Below, one piece after another: positions 54,195 through 64,000 of a DNA stretch of 64,000 nucleotides; position 1 is the stretch's first letter, and each line of letters opens with the position of its first letter. The notes below the pieces were generated by a model. It made no database searches and had not been told where the DNA came from. It saw nothing but the letters and a program-made list of their open reading frames with translations. The stretch comes from Macrothele yani. Lineage: Eukaryota; Arthropoda; Arachnida; Araneae; Macrothelidae. Location of the stretch: the NCBI GenBank assembly GCA_039090855.1, contig CM076997.1:160548709-160612708 (forward strand), in the 5' to 3' direction. Made by a program: the position numbers and the translations under genes.

Positions 54195-54239
54195 AAAACG
54201 AATCCTGGCGAGGATAAAAATGACGGAGAAATTTACTTC

Positions 54240-54848
54240 GTTATATGGACGATGAGCCGATGTAGGTTGGACCATGTATGTCATATATTTAATGCTAAAT
54301 TTATTCTTAATTTTTATCTTTTCATGGCTTAGAAGGTGTTTTTTCATTTGTGGGGTCATTTATCTGAAACACATACATTACATAGCAGAAGCCCATATTC
54401 TAACCAGGTAGATATGAGTTTATGCTGTGTTTTTGCTAGTCCTTGATAAAGCCAAAGCTCATCATTTTCAAAACTTTCTTCACTCTTCCATACTTTTCCC
54501 TGCTTGTTCGCAATGATGTTTTTTTCTTCTGCTTTTGACTCCCGTTGAAAACGTTTCTTCTTGTTGCAGGTGCTTTTTCTGAGAATCCTTCTCTGCTGCT
54601 TTTGCGCGTTTGAGTGTTCAGGATTTTTTTTTTTTTACTTTCTGTTTCGTTACTGAAGTTTGTTTGTACATATATATATATATAATCAGAGTGAACTATA
54701 AATTCGAAATATATTATATATATATTGGGTTTTGAATTTGTAGTTCAAGGCAGATTTGTCCGAGTCAAATCCGGGTCGTGTGCTGGTCCAAATGTTTTGA
54801 CCTGTTTCCAACTCTGATTAGTAGCAGTAAAACAGTAGCATCATATTA
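54240..54848. other. AT-rich interval with (TA)n
   Basis: No gene. (TA)n tracts at 54670-54684 and 54715-54724, and poly-T runs. Confidence 0.5.
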
Positions 54849-56069
54849 CACTGAGTGGCCACTTTATTATGTCCACCCCCTCAGTACTTCGTTGAGCCAC
54901 CTTTTGCCTTTAATACTGCGTCGATTCTTCGTGGCATGGACTCAACGAGATGTTGATAGGTGGTTTGTGGAATCTGAGACCATACTTGATAAATAGCACT
55001 TTCCAGGAGTGTGAGATTGCAGAGTTGTGGATCCAGCTGTTTGATGGCTCGTTCAACTTCATCCTACAAATTCTCAATTGGGTTGAGATCTGGAGATTGT
55101 GGGGGCCACCTAAGCAAAGTAAGTTCACCGGCATGTTGATGAAACTAATCCTGTACAATACGAGCACTATGACAGGACGCATTATCTTGTTGAAAGTAGC
55201 CATCGTAATTGGGATAAACCATCCACATGACACGATGCACTTGGTCCGCATTGATGTTTAGATATCATGTGCCAGTCAGACGTTGATCAACACGAATTAA
55301 AGGGTCCAAAGCATACCAGGAAAACATTCCTCAAACCATAACGTTGCTTCCACCAGCTTGAAGGGTTGTAGCAATGCGTTTGGGGTTTATGCTTTCGTGC
55401 TGTTTCTGCCAAATTCTCACTCGGCCATCGGCATGGTGCAACTGAAAACGTGATTCAACGGGCCACATAATTTATTTCCAAATATGGATTGTTCAATCAT
55501 TGTGCTCCTGTGCGAACTGGAGACGTTTTCTCCTGTTAACTGCAGACAGCAAATGTGTTAGAACAGGCCTTCGACTGCCATATGCCATCCGATGCAGTGT
55601 ACGGCGAACAGTACGTGCAGAGATCATTTGAGGGGATCCTTGATTAAGATGGTCTGTAATTTGCTGCACTGTTGCCCTTCTGTTGTCTTTTACCAGTCTG
55701 TACACTCTCCGTTCCGCCCGAGAAGTCACTAGTCGATGACGAACACACGTTGTACGTAGAGACCCAGTTTTTTGGCTGACAGTCCAGTCTCTAAACACTT
55801 TTACAACAGCTGCTCTGGAATATTTCACGAATGCGGTGGTTTCGGTGATACTCGCACCATGGCTCCGAGCTCCTACAATCATCCCACGTTGAAAGTCCGT
55901 CAAATCGCATTTTTTACCCATCTCGTCACCAAAAAATCACTTCTACCACTGTGACAAGCACTAAGCTTTCACTTTTAATACTAGCCTCGCCCTCTGGCGG
56001 CAACAGCGTGCAACCATAGCTCATTTGCTTAAAACTGTCAGGTGGTCATAATAAAGTGGCCACTCAGTG
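54849..56069 (-). mobile_element. Tc1-type DNA transposon
   Basis: The ends read inwards CACTGAGTGGCCACTTTATT at both sides: 20 of 20 bases identical, the match continuing to ATKAYSACC. TA precedes the left end (54847-54848); the right flank is TT. Length 1,221 bp. Confidence 0.94.
54881..55921 (-). pseudogene. Tc1 transposase with several stops, little or no frameshift
   Basis: ATG at 55921 gives MGKKCDLTDFQRGMIVGARS. The first helix-turn-helix (TETTAFVKYSRAAVVKVFRD), hook (TCVRHRLVTSRAERRVYRL) and second helix-turn-helix (ATVQQITDHLNQGSP) are open to a stop at 55493. The rest appears to continue in frame through WPVESRFQLHHADGRVRIW (first catalytic Asp of WSDES now Val), YFQQDNASCHSARIV (second Asp kept), LRWPPQSPDLNPIEN (Glu kept) and SMPRRIDAVLKAKGGSTKY to a natural TGA at 54881-54883, exactly 347 codons from the start. 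The damage is mainly point nonsense changes. Confidence 0.9.
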
Positions 56070-56691
56070 TTTACAAATTCGCGTAAAATGGAATGCGTGT
56101 GTGGTCAGTGCTAGATAAAACCAAACTTTAAAAAGTTAGTTTATTATGCTCGTGCACACTTATACTTAGTTTACTATGCACGTACACACTTATACTTAGT
56201 TTACTATGCACGTACACACTTATACTTATTTTACAATGTACGTCTTCTGTAGAACTAATACTTTGAATACTTTGACACTCTTTCATAAGACGTAATGGAG
56301 ACAAAGAAATGCATAACTTCGGAGCTTCCCCTTGCACTAATGCCTTTACACACTAAATTTCAAAGTTATGGTTGATGATAATCAGTTCTGGAGCTGAGCT
56401 TTTTACTGATTGCAGGACATAAGCACACAACAAAGCATAATAATAGGAAGTGTCAAGATCAATGGAGTATAATTCACTTCTCGAACAAAATGAAAATTAT
56501 TTGAACATGGGGTAGGAAACACAACTCGTTTACTCATTCCTTTAATCTCAAAAAGACATTTTTTTCTTGATTTAATTCGTGCAAAATCGTGTATCAAGTC
56601 ATAAAAATCCATTGAGAACACCAAATCGATTTTAATGACCGTTCGCATCAATTACTTGATCAAACACATGACCAATCACTTTTCCGTTAAT
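56070..56691. repeat. 30-bp minisatellite and AT-rich DNA
   Basis: About 3.5 units of a 30-bp repeat (ACTATGCACGTACACACTTA, then TACTTAGTTT) at 56139-56245. Nothing else recognised up to the LTR element. Confidence 0.8.
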
Positions 56692-56696
56692 ATACC

Positions 56697-57882
56697 TGTA
56701 GGGGTGGAAGCTCATTATGTTAATTAATGGCTCCTCTGCCAAACACCCACTGGCTTCCAGCGCTGATCAAAATTTCCCCACAGCAGGAAGGAAAACCATT
56801 TATAAGGTTCGTTGTCTAGAGACTGTCTATCAACGGTAGTTGAAGACAGCCCGGCGTTCTTTCTCTCCCAGCTTTACTATAAATCTGCTATTCAGGAGAG
56901 GTGAAGTAAAAATAATGGCAAGACACTACAAGCATGAATTCACTCTCAAGCTTGTTGCAAACTTAACAAAAGAATTTAATCAACAGAAAATTGTTCGGCA
57001 GCTATTGTTCCTTGACCACGAGTTCCTGTAACTGCAGTTCCACGTGAAAATGATCCGGGTATCTAATTATTCCAGAATACCCTTTCCTGCCAATACTCTT
57101 TGCCCGATCTTTTTCTATCACCGACGTGACATGTTTCAATCGCCGTAACCTTCCGTTCGTCTCTCTTCCTTTGTTCCGGAAGCTATGCTTCGTGTTCCGT
57201 CCCGAACACGTGTTCTCTCCAAACGCTTTCTCCGTACGTCGTTCCAGACACACGTGTCTGATTCCAACTACGCTGGCTTTCCCCGTGCTTTAACTGGCAC
57301 GTTCTATCACGAACTTTTCTTTACCCAGTGCTAACTCCCAGCACTATACAACCGTCCACAGCACACGCTTCGTCAACCGTCCTCTACGCTCGCTCCACGT
57401 AGACAGGCTCGTCTTTCCTTCTACTCCTATCCTGAAGTTTTCCGCCCTTAACTTCACTAGCCTTCCTGATTGGCTCCTGCCTCACTCGCCTGAGGCTCCC
57501 TCTCTCTCCCTAGTCGAAACCCTCCAAGAGCAGGTGCCCCCCCTCGCCCTTCTCCGTGCCCCCATACCACCTTTCTCTCCTGACACATGCCTTCTGCCGG
57601 TGACCTTCACCTAATCCCTTCGTTGACCTCCACCTCACGGTGCCCTGCAGCTTACAATCCCCTCTGGCCAGGAACAATAGCTGTGCCTTCTGTGAATACA
57701 AAAGACCTGTCAAACAGGCACATCGAAATGTCACCTAGTCTGGTGCATTACCACGTGTTACACTCGTTTCCAAATAATACACATGGAAATATTTATTCAG
57801 AAATGTTAGTATCCGGAATGATCGATGGGATTTAAAAGTCCATCACACAATTTATATAGGGGCGTAATTTCTCGCCCCTACA
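56697..57882 (-). repeat. 3' LTR
   Basis: 1,186 bp. The first ~547 bp (56697-57243) show no difference from the other LTR by eye. The rest differs at roughly 25 positions. Short frames inside are not genes. Confidence 0.95.
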
Positions 57883-58085
57883 GGCCCCTGCCTGCTGGAC
57901 GAAACCTTCGGGATCTTCCTCTCGCATGATGAGTCAGTGTCCGTTCAGTTCTTTTGTTTCTTTTTTTTTTCTTTTACACACAAGATTTCACTGCATTAAT
58001 ACACTTCTTTATACACACATATATACACTGTCAGTACCACTAAGTAGCCTCACTGGGTCTCTACCTTTTTGTGGTAATGCTGTCT
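57883..58085 (-). other. Polypurine-tract region and 3' non-coding DNA of the LTR element
   Basis: On the minus strand the sequence next to the 3' LTR is GCAGGCAGGGGCC, a purine-rich candidate for the plus-strand primer. The 200 bp between it and the end of RNase H hold no integrase. Confidence 0.55.
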
Positions 58086-59270
58086 TTAGCAGCTCGTGCT
58101 ATTTTCTTTAAAATTCAACCTGGATAAGGCGTCGGCATGAGGAATGAGTTTGCCGGCGACGTGAGAAATCGTGAGGTTGAATTGGGCAATGGCTAGACCC
58201 CACCTCTGTAATTTTGAGCTTTGTGAAGCCGCACTCGTTAAAAATATCAAGGGGTTATGGTCCGACAAGATCTCTACTTGATGGCCAAAAACCCACCCTT
58301 CAAATTTCTGTAGAGCCCAAACAATAGCATATGCCTCCTTGTGGCTAGCTGCCCACCTTGCTTGTGTGTCATTTAATTTCTTGCTCGCGTAAGCCACGGG
58401 CCTGATCCTCCCTTTATCATCCCGCTGACCTAGGCAACACGCGACTGCAAAAGAACTCGCGTCAGTATGTAGCACGAACGGCTTGTCAAATTTGGGTGTG
58501 GACAGTACAGGTGCTGTACATAACTTCTGCTTCAGCGACTCGAAAGCTTCTCCGAGCGCTGGCGTCTACTCAACTTTTTCTGCTGCCTTTTCCCCTGTCA
58601 AATCCGACAGTGGCTTCGCTGTTTCGGCGAACCTGGGTACGCCCTCCTTATAGTGGTTACATAACCCTAGGAACTTACATACCTCCCTCTTGGTTTTTGT
58701 GGGATCCAGGTCTCTGATCGCCTGTAATTTTCCCGTGTCCGGCTGGTGACTTCCCGAGCCGACCACCTGTCTCAAATAATCAATTTACTCTTTGACTAAG
58801 CCACCTATTTCCAAATTTCCTGCCAACCCCGCATCCTCTAAACTTTTCCTGACCATCTGCCTGGGTTCCTCCCAGTATTCTGGAAATACGGCCGCCGGAC
58901 CCCTCGTATGCTGGTGCATCCTTACTACTTTCCACCGATGCCCCTTACTTGATGGTGGGTCTATCGGCCCAATCAGATTGACATTTTCTACCTGAAAAGA
59001 TAGCGCGGGCCTCCTAACCGCAGTTATCGGTACCCGGTCACCTCTTGTGATGGGGAGTCGTAACTGACACGCCTCACATGCATCACAGTATGTAAGTATG
59101 TCTCTCTTCATGGATGGCCAATAGAAAGAGCATTTTATCCTTTCGAATATCTTCTTATCCCAAGTGTGCTCCGAACACAGAATCATGGGCTAGCTTTAAT
59201 ATTTGTTCCCTCCTACTCTCGGGAACTACTAACTGATTGGTGTTTTGCCCTAACACTTTTTCTTTATGAT
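58086..59270 (-). pseudogene. pol: integrase N-terminus joined to RT thumb and RNase H
   Basis: Minus strand. The integrase zinc-binding domain starts near 59255 (LAHDSVFGAHLG), then FERIKCSFYWPSMKRDILTY and CDACEACQ, completing an HHCC motif. The core begins IGPIDPPSSKGHRW and QHTRGP. At about 58910 it changes abruptly to the end of the RT palm (VFPEYWEEPRQMVRKSLEDA), then a stop and the thumb/connection (YLRQVVGSGSHQPDTGKLQA, REVCKFLGLCNHYKEGVPRF). RNase H (58086-58475) is intact: VLHTDASSFAVACCLG, KKLNDTQARWAASHKEAYAI, EILSDHNPLIFL, keeping Asp, Glu and Asp. Most of the integrase core and the RT fingers and catalytic box are deleted. At least two frameshifts. Confidence 0.85.
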
Positions 59271-59367
59271 ATAGTATTCCTTACACATAGACATACCCTC
59301 CTTTTTCTTCTTTCGCCCACTCGCGTGTCTCTGCTAGAGTTACGTCCTCCTCCTGCTGTACTTTGAA

Positions 59368-60279
59368 TTAGCTGTGGTCTGACGCCTCGCCCTCCCGGCT
59401 GCTCTCTTCATCCTCGCGGCATGGATTACCTCCAAACGCCGTATCCTGTTCGCTGGTCTCCTCATGAAGCGCGCCTGGCCCTGATTGGCTGCTTGGCCCT
59501 TCCACTCTTAAAGCTCCGCCTACTTCTCCCGGCGTTGCTCCTGTCTGCGGCGTCTCTTCACTAGTTTTCCCTTTAGTTCGGTTAGCCCCTATACTGGCGC
59601 TAACTCCTTGAGTCCCTACCTCCAGGGGTCTCGTTGATTTCTCCTCCTGGACTGTATCCTCCTCACATAACGCCTTCCCATTATCGGTGGCCCACTCCGA
59701 ATATCTCCACGCGTTCATCTTGACATAATCATCTGGGGTAACTATGGCCTCGTTGGTAAGATTCGGTACAATAGCGCAAATCATCTCACTCGTCCCTAAA
59801 GATGCGTCCCCGGCCTTCTCCAATCCCGTCTTCACAATTCTAACCTGCAACCTCTTAACTGAAAAAACCGCGGTACGTCCATCAAACCCTTACAAAGTCA
59901 CTTTCCCCACTTCGTTGATCTGTCCTTCCCCTAATAGGCCTTGTCTCACACAATTGAACTCCGCTCCGCTGTCTACCAAAATTTTTGCCTGGTGCTCTTG
60001 CTCTGTGGCTACCACTAATTGCTCACCTACGGGTATTTCCATTACTTCCATGTTTCTACCTGTGGGACCCAATACTCTCCCCATTTTCGCACTAACCTTT
60101 CTCGCATCCTGGACAAGGTCTTGCTTGGGTTCCCCTTGTTTCTCTACAATGCTTTCCTCCTCTTTTGCCGCTACCCGGCTCACTTTCTTAGCTGCCTCAC
60201 TTCTCCAATTATACGGAGTGTGTTTACTGTCCTGGCCCTGGGGTATCTTCTGCTTACAGTCAAATTTTCGGTGGCCCAT
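59368..60279 (-). pseudogene. Zinc-knuckle end and retropepsin-like protease
   Basis: Continues gag in the same frame after its amber codon: MGHRKFDCKQK completes a C-x2-C-x4-H-x4-C knuckle. The aspartic protease motif follows at KILVDSGAEFNCVRQGLLGE. A TAA at 59890-59892 interrupts the frame after GKVTL. The same frame then continues GFDGRTAVFSVKR and a Ser/Glu/Gly-rich tail (EEKSTRPLEVGTQGVSASIG) to a stop at 59368. The protease cleaves the polyprotein in the particle. The Asp-Ser-Gly triad is intact. Confidence 0.82.
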
Positions 60280-61413
60280 CTATCCACATCTAAAGCACCT
60301 CACTACCGCATCAAAATAGGAATTTCTCTGATCCCCTAGTGGTCTACTGTTTCCCACTCTACTTTGGAATTCCTGACCTAGCGTCGGAAATTTCCCTTTT
60401 TGGAATGGAACTCCACTAAATTTTTTCTTCTCAGTTCCCATTCCTTCCGAGCTATAATGCTGCCCCTTACTGTTAGAGCCTACCTGAAAATTTCCCTTCG
60501 CTTTTTCTTCACCCCACTCTAACGCTTCCACATGGCACTCGTACTGATCACACAGTTCCCCTAAATCCTTTGCTAAAACTAGCTTTCCCAGGGATCCTCT
60601 CTGTAGTAGATACGATTTTAAACTGGGTGATAACAATCCTTTGAATTTATCACAAACTAAAAGATTCATTAGTTCATCAAAAGTAGTTATCCCACTGTTC
60701 GCTACATAATATTTAAGAGTTCTTCCCATGCGTCCCGCCAATTGCTGGTAACTCTCTCCCTTATTCCTACGGAGTGCCTCGAATTGTCGTAGATAAATGT
60801 CCGGGGTTAAATGACATTCCCCCAGAATGGCCTCTTTGACGGTTTCGTAGCAATCATATTGCTTGACCGTAAGCCTCCGGAATAAATGATTGACACAATC
60901 TGAGTTAAATAGTGCTATGACTAATCTTCCTTGCATGTTTTCTGGGACTGTATGTAAAATGAACGCTCTTTCTAAGGAATAAAAAAAGTCTAAGACCTCT
61001 TCTGGTTTACTAGGACTTTTGGGTAAGGTCTTTTCTAGTATCCTCATGTAATCGGCTAACTTCATTTGATTTCTACCTAGTGCCAACGCATCTTCCTTTT
61101 CCTGAGTTAACTGTAACTTCTTAAGCTGGAACTGCCTTTCTTCCCTTTTATCTAAAAGTTGAATCTCCAATTTCATTTTTTCTAGTTCCCTTTGTTCTCG
61201 CTCTGCTGCTGATTTTCTTTCCTCCATTTCTAACATTTCAAGTTTAAAATGCCATTCCCTATCAACTGTATTCTCTTGCGTTTTTCTTACGTTAATAGAC
61301 ACTTCATTACTAGAATTTAAGTCATTTTACCTTTCACTATTTTCTTCTTCCTTCCCTTCGGACCACGTGTCCTCTGCTTCCTCACTCTTTTTCCCATCCA
61401 AAAGCTCATCCAT
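60280..61413 (-). pseudogene. gag with SCAN-like capsid domain
   Basis: The likely start is ATG at 61413 (MDELLDGKKSEEAEDTW), in frame with the main ORF but cut by a TAA at 61327-61329. The 61302-60280 frame is then open for 340 codons. Order: a charged coiled coil (residues about 10-75, EREQRELEKMKLEIQLLDKR); capsid; then a SCAN-like region (about 145-245: VKEAILGECHLTPDIYLRQF, SYQQLAGRMGRTLKYY, DELMNLLVCDKFKGLLSPSL); then the first half of a zinc knuckle, CFRCG, where a TAG at 60280-60282 stops it. Gag would form the intracellular particle. SCAN domains of vertebrate zinc-finger proteins are thought to derive from Gmr1-like gag. Confidence 0.87.
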
Positions 61414-62228
61414 TGTTATGCACTAAATATATATATACAATACACATGCACTAATATAATGACACCTTACAATTTCCCGACGATAGCCTTTGCTCTCAAC
61501 CTTGAAGTACTATTACCTAACATTTTGTTTTTGTAATTCAATAAATCCCTAGTAATATTACTTATTTCCTTTCCTTACATAACAAAACACTTTACAATTC
61601 CTATTCACTTTAAGCATTAATATTGAAGTACTAACACTGAGTTTACTAAAACTACTGCAACCTATTCTTTTACAAAACTGACAAAAGAATTTTTTTTCTC
61701 GGCCTTTTGGCCCCTAACTTCCTACTAAAATTTTCCTTTCCTAACCATATACTCGGTATCGACCCAGGAATATAAGTTTCGGCAACAAAGTGGTACTCAC
61801 CGGAGCATCTCGGGCCCCCTTCAGCTTCTCTGTAGCGGCTTCGACCGCGACCCACGAAGGAGCGTCCTAAACAGGAATGTCGCCCGTTCTCGCTGGCCAC
61901 GCAAGACGTAATTGTCCGTCCCTGGTTACGGGATTTTCCTGGTACTTCCAATCCTTGCTCTGGTTAAGAGCGTTATTTGTCGACTTCTCTGGTCCACTGG
62001 TTCCGTTGCACAATAGTCCTTTATTGTAGCACAGTCCTTTGTTTGTCTCACCGTTTTCCGGCCACGTGCTACGGTCACACTCAGAAGTTCACGTTGTTTC
62101 ACCACTTTCCCGCCACGTGCTTCTGTTACACTTAGGCGTCCTCTTTGTCCAAGTCCTCGAACACAGTCTCTATTTCGCTGAATAAAATTGCCCTAATTAC
62201 TTCCACTGAACTCGCATAACATATCATG
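61414..62228 (-). other. 5' leader of the LTR element
   Basis: About 0.8 kb between the primer-binding site and gag. No conserved coding region. The 61670-61951 frame has no recognisable domain. Confidence 0.6.
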
Positions 62229-62246
62229 ATCCTACCGACTGCGCCA
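62229..62246 (-). promoter_or_regulatory. Candidate primer-binding site
   Basis: On the minus strand, 16 nt inside the 5' LTR edge: TGGCGCAGTCGGTAGGAT. It begins TGG, complementary to a tRNA 3' CCA end, and has the form common in arthropod Ty3 elements. The tRNA is not identified. Confidence 0.6.
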
Positions 62247-62262
62247 TTTCCTATATATCTGC

Positions 62263-63450
62263 TGTAGGGGTGGAAGCTCATTATGTTAATTAATGGCTCC
62301 TCTGCCAAACACCCACTGGCTTCCAGCGCTGATCAAAATTTCCCCACAGCAGGAAGGAAAACCATTTATAAGGTTCGTTGTCTAGAGACTGTCTATCAAC
62401 GGTAGTTGAAGACAGCCCGGCGTTCTTTCTCTCCCAGCTTTACTATAAATCTGCTATTCAGGAGAGGTGAAGTAAAAATAATGGCAAGACACTACAAGCA
62501 TGAATTCACTCTCAAGCTTGTTGCAAACTTAACAAAAGAATTTAATCAACAGAAAATTGTTCGGCAGCTATTGTTCCTTGACCACGAGTTCCTGTAACTG
62601 CAGTTCCACGTGAAAATGATCCGGGTATCTAATTATTCCAGAATACCCTTTCCTGCCAATACTCTTTGCCCGATCTTTTTCTATCACCGACGTGACATGT
62701 TTCAATCGCCGTAACCTTCCGTTCGTCTCTCTTCCTTTGTTCCGGAAGCTATGCTTCGTGTTCCGTCCCGAACACGTGTTCTCTCCAAACGCTTTCTCCG
62801 TACGTCGTTCGAGACACACGTGTCTGATTCCAACTACGCTGGCTTTCCCCGTGCTCTAACTGTCACGTTCTATCACGAACTCTTCTTTACCCAGTGTTAA
62901 CTCCCAGCACTATACAACCGTCCACAGCACACGCTGTCGTCAACCGTTCTCTACGCTCGCTCGCCGTAGACAGGCTCGTCTTTCCTTCTACTCCTATCCT
63001 GAAGTTTTTCCTCCTTAACTTCACTAGCCTTCCTGATTGGCTCCTGCCTTACTCGCCTGAGGCTCCCTCTATCTCCCTAGTCGAAACCCTCCAAGAGCAG
63101 GTGCCCCCCCCTCGCTCTTCTCCGTGCCCCCATACCACCTTTCTCTCCTGACACGTGCCTTCTGCCGGTGACCTTCACCTAATTCCTTCGTTGACCTCTA
63201 CCTCACGGTGCCCTGCAGCTTACAACCCCCTCTGGCCAGGAACAATAGCTGTGCCTTCTGTGAATACAATAGACCTGTCAAACAGGCACATCGTAATGTC
63301 ACCTAGTCTGGTGCATCACCACGTGTTACACTCGTTTCCAAATAACACACATGGAAATATTTATTCAGAAATGTTAGTATCCGGAATGATCGATGGGATT
63401 TAAAAGTCCATCACACAATTTATATAGGGGCGTAATTTCTCTCCCCTACA
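62263..63450 (-). repeat. 5' LTR
   Basis: 1,188 bp with the same TGTAGGGG...CCCCTACA ends. Overall identity to the 3' LTR about 98 percent by eye, so a fairly recent insertion compared with the Tc1 copies around it. Confidence 0.95.
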
Positions 63451-63619
63451 ATACCAAAGGAATTACATAAATGTTTCTAAAAATTCATATTTGTCGTTAA
63501 TACAAGGTCGAATCACCTTATTGTGACCACCAACTAATAGCCAGTCCCTGGAGAGAGCAATCCTAATTCAGCCTACAGTCGAAATTTGCCTACTCGTGAA
63601 AACAAATTTTGACTGTCTT

Positions 63620-63835
63620 TTTTCCCTTCTTTCAAGTTTAATGACCACCGTGAGCAACTCTAAAGACTAGAAGCAGTCCCAGTCCCTAATTTTGGGACAT
63701 TCGTTCCAGGGAAGGGAGAAAGCAAATGCTCTAAGACAAACACAACACTCATGCTTCATTCGGGATTCGAACCCGTATCGACTTAAACGAATGGTAAGTG
63801 GCCAGCACTAAGAGTACTGCACCACTGGAACGGGT
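63620..63835 (-). mobile_element. SINE, diverged minus-strand copy
   Basis: AATGACCACCGTGAGCAACT, GTCCCTAATTTTGGGACATT, TTCCAGGGAAGGGAGAAAGC, then CATTCGGGATTCGAACCCGT with the B box intact, and CACCACTGGAACGGG at the head end. Flanks 63456-63620 and 63836-64000 show nothing recognisable. Confidence 0.87.
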
Positions 63836-64000
63836 CAATGTCGACTGCATTTCTTCTGAGTTCCTCCAAAAACATTGGCAAAATGAAAAATTCACCATGC
63901 AGTCTGTTCATTAGTGTGCAGGTTGACTTTTATTCAGCACATATACCTAAAGTAAAGCATTTTACTTTTGCCAATATGTTCTCGCCTTCATGACTCTGCG

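Larger units (their letters stand above)
53713..54239 (+). repeat. Tandem repeat with embedded tRNA-like units (second locus)
   Basis: Two direct copies, 53713-54042 and 54043-54239 (second truncated), period 330 bp. Order: leader ACGTACCAGGAGATGTGACG, ACGCACACGACATAAAGGCA, GATAGGAATCAGAAGAAAAC; tRNA-like domain; body AAAAATGACGGACAAATTTA, then CGAACTATCCGGATGACCCG; then an A-rich stretch. Leader and body match the minus-strand locus at 1801-2399. Confidence 0.85.
56697..63450 (-). mobile_element. Ty3-type LTR retrotransposon, Gmr1-like gene order
   Basis: A complete-ended 6.75-kb element transcribed on the minus strand. Two ~1.19-kb LTRs start TGTAGGGG and end CCCCTACA, and a 5-bp target duplication ATACC lies at 56692-56696 and 63451-63455. 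Internal order on the minus strand: primer-binding site, long leader, gag with a SCAN-like capsid and zinc knuckle, protease, integrase N-terminus, then the end of RT and RNase H, directly followed by the 3' LTR. Integrase before RT is the arrangement described for Gmr1-like Ty3 elements; standard Ty3 elements end with integrase. An internal deletion joins integrase to RT, and several stops make it non-autonomous. Confidence 0.92.

Noticed and set aside
56840..57253. Identical short frames in both LTRs (63 and 83 residues)
   Set aside because: Identity follows from the LTR pair; no domain, and no reason to expect coding there.

Overview
The window reads as non-genic, repeat-dense DNA from an animal, most likely an arthropod. 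The evidence is many decayed Tc1 and mariner copies with TA target duplications, a DUF4817-type transposase, an RTE-like LINE, a Ty3-type LTR element, and a tRNA-derived SINE with Pol III boxes. A chelicerate is my guess, but nothing in the window proves it. I found no host protein-coding gene, no rRNA, no credible functional tRNA and no bacterial-style operon. Almost every long reading frame belongs to a mobile element, and nearly all of them carry stops or frameshifts.

Layout. 1-5.7 kb: a complete SINE, a tiny perfect hairpin insertion, a tandem pair of tRNA-like units, and a Tc1 element split by a second SINE. 5.8-13.3 kb: SINE relics, two Tc1 elements, a Mos1-like mariner, a second tRNA-derived SINE-like repeat and a DUF4817 transposon. 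13.3-18.9 kb: a hammerhead-like motif, a Tc1 fragment, an array of ~145-bp units each with a nuclear-receptor DR1-like motif, a long foldback, an LTR-like stretch, an RTE fragment split by a SINE, and a mariner tail. 19-22 kb: a Tc1 element beside a satellite with three-monomer higher-order structure and CTCF-like cores. 22.4-30.5 kb: SINEs, a putative LINE ORF1, a ~175-bp tandem repeat with protein-like content, a Tc1 fragment, and two adjacent full copies of the DR1 repeat. 32.3-42.2 kb: six Tc1 copies and one mariner, with minisatellites. 42.4-56.1 kb: a LINE 3' end, a Tc1 with internal tandem amplification, a SINE, a ~3.2-kb RTE-like LINE, a second tRNA-like tandem pair and a Tc1 element. 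56.7-63.45 kb: a complete-ended Ty3-type LTR retrotransposon on the minus strand, then a SINE relic.

The most notable items are four. (i) The LTR element has a SCAN-like gag, and its integrase segment lies upstream of RT/RNase H, which is the Gmr1-type gene order. (ii) The satellite at 20.6-22.0 kb repeats a CTCF-like core. (iii) A mobile tandem repeat carries DR1-like motifs. (iv) Tandem tRNA-like units occur at two distant loci with the same flanks on both sides.

All boundaries come from reading the sequence by eye. Elements bounded by TA or by a target duplication are good to a few bases. Relics and arrays are approximate.
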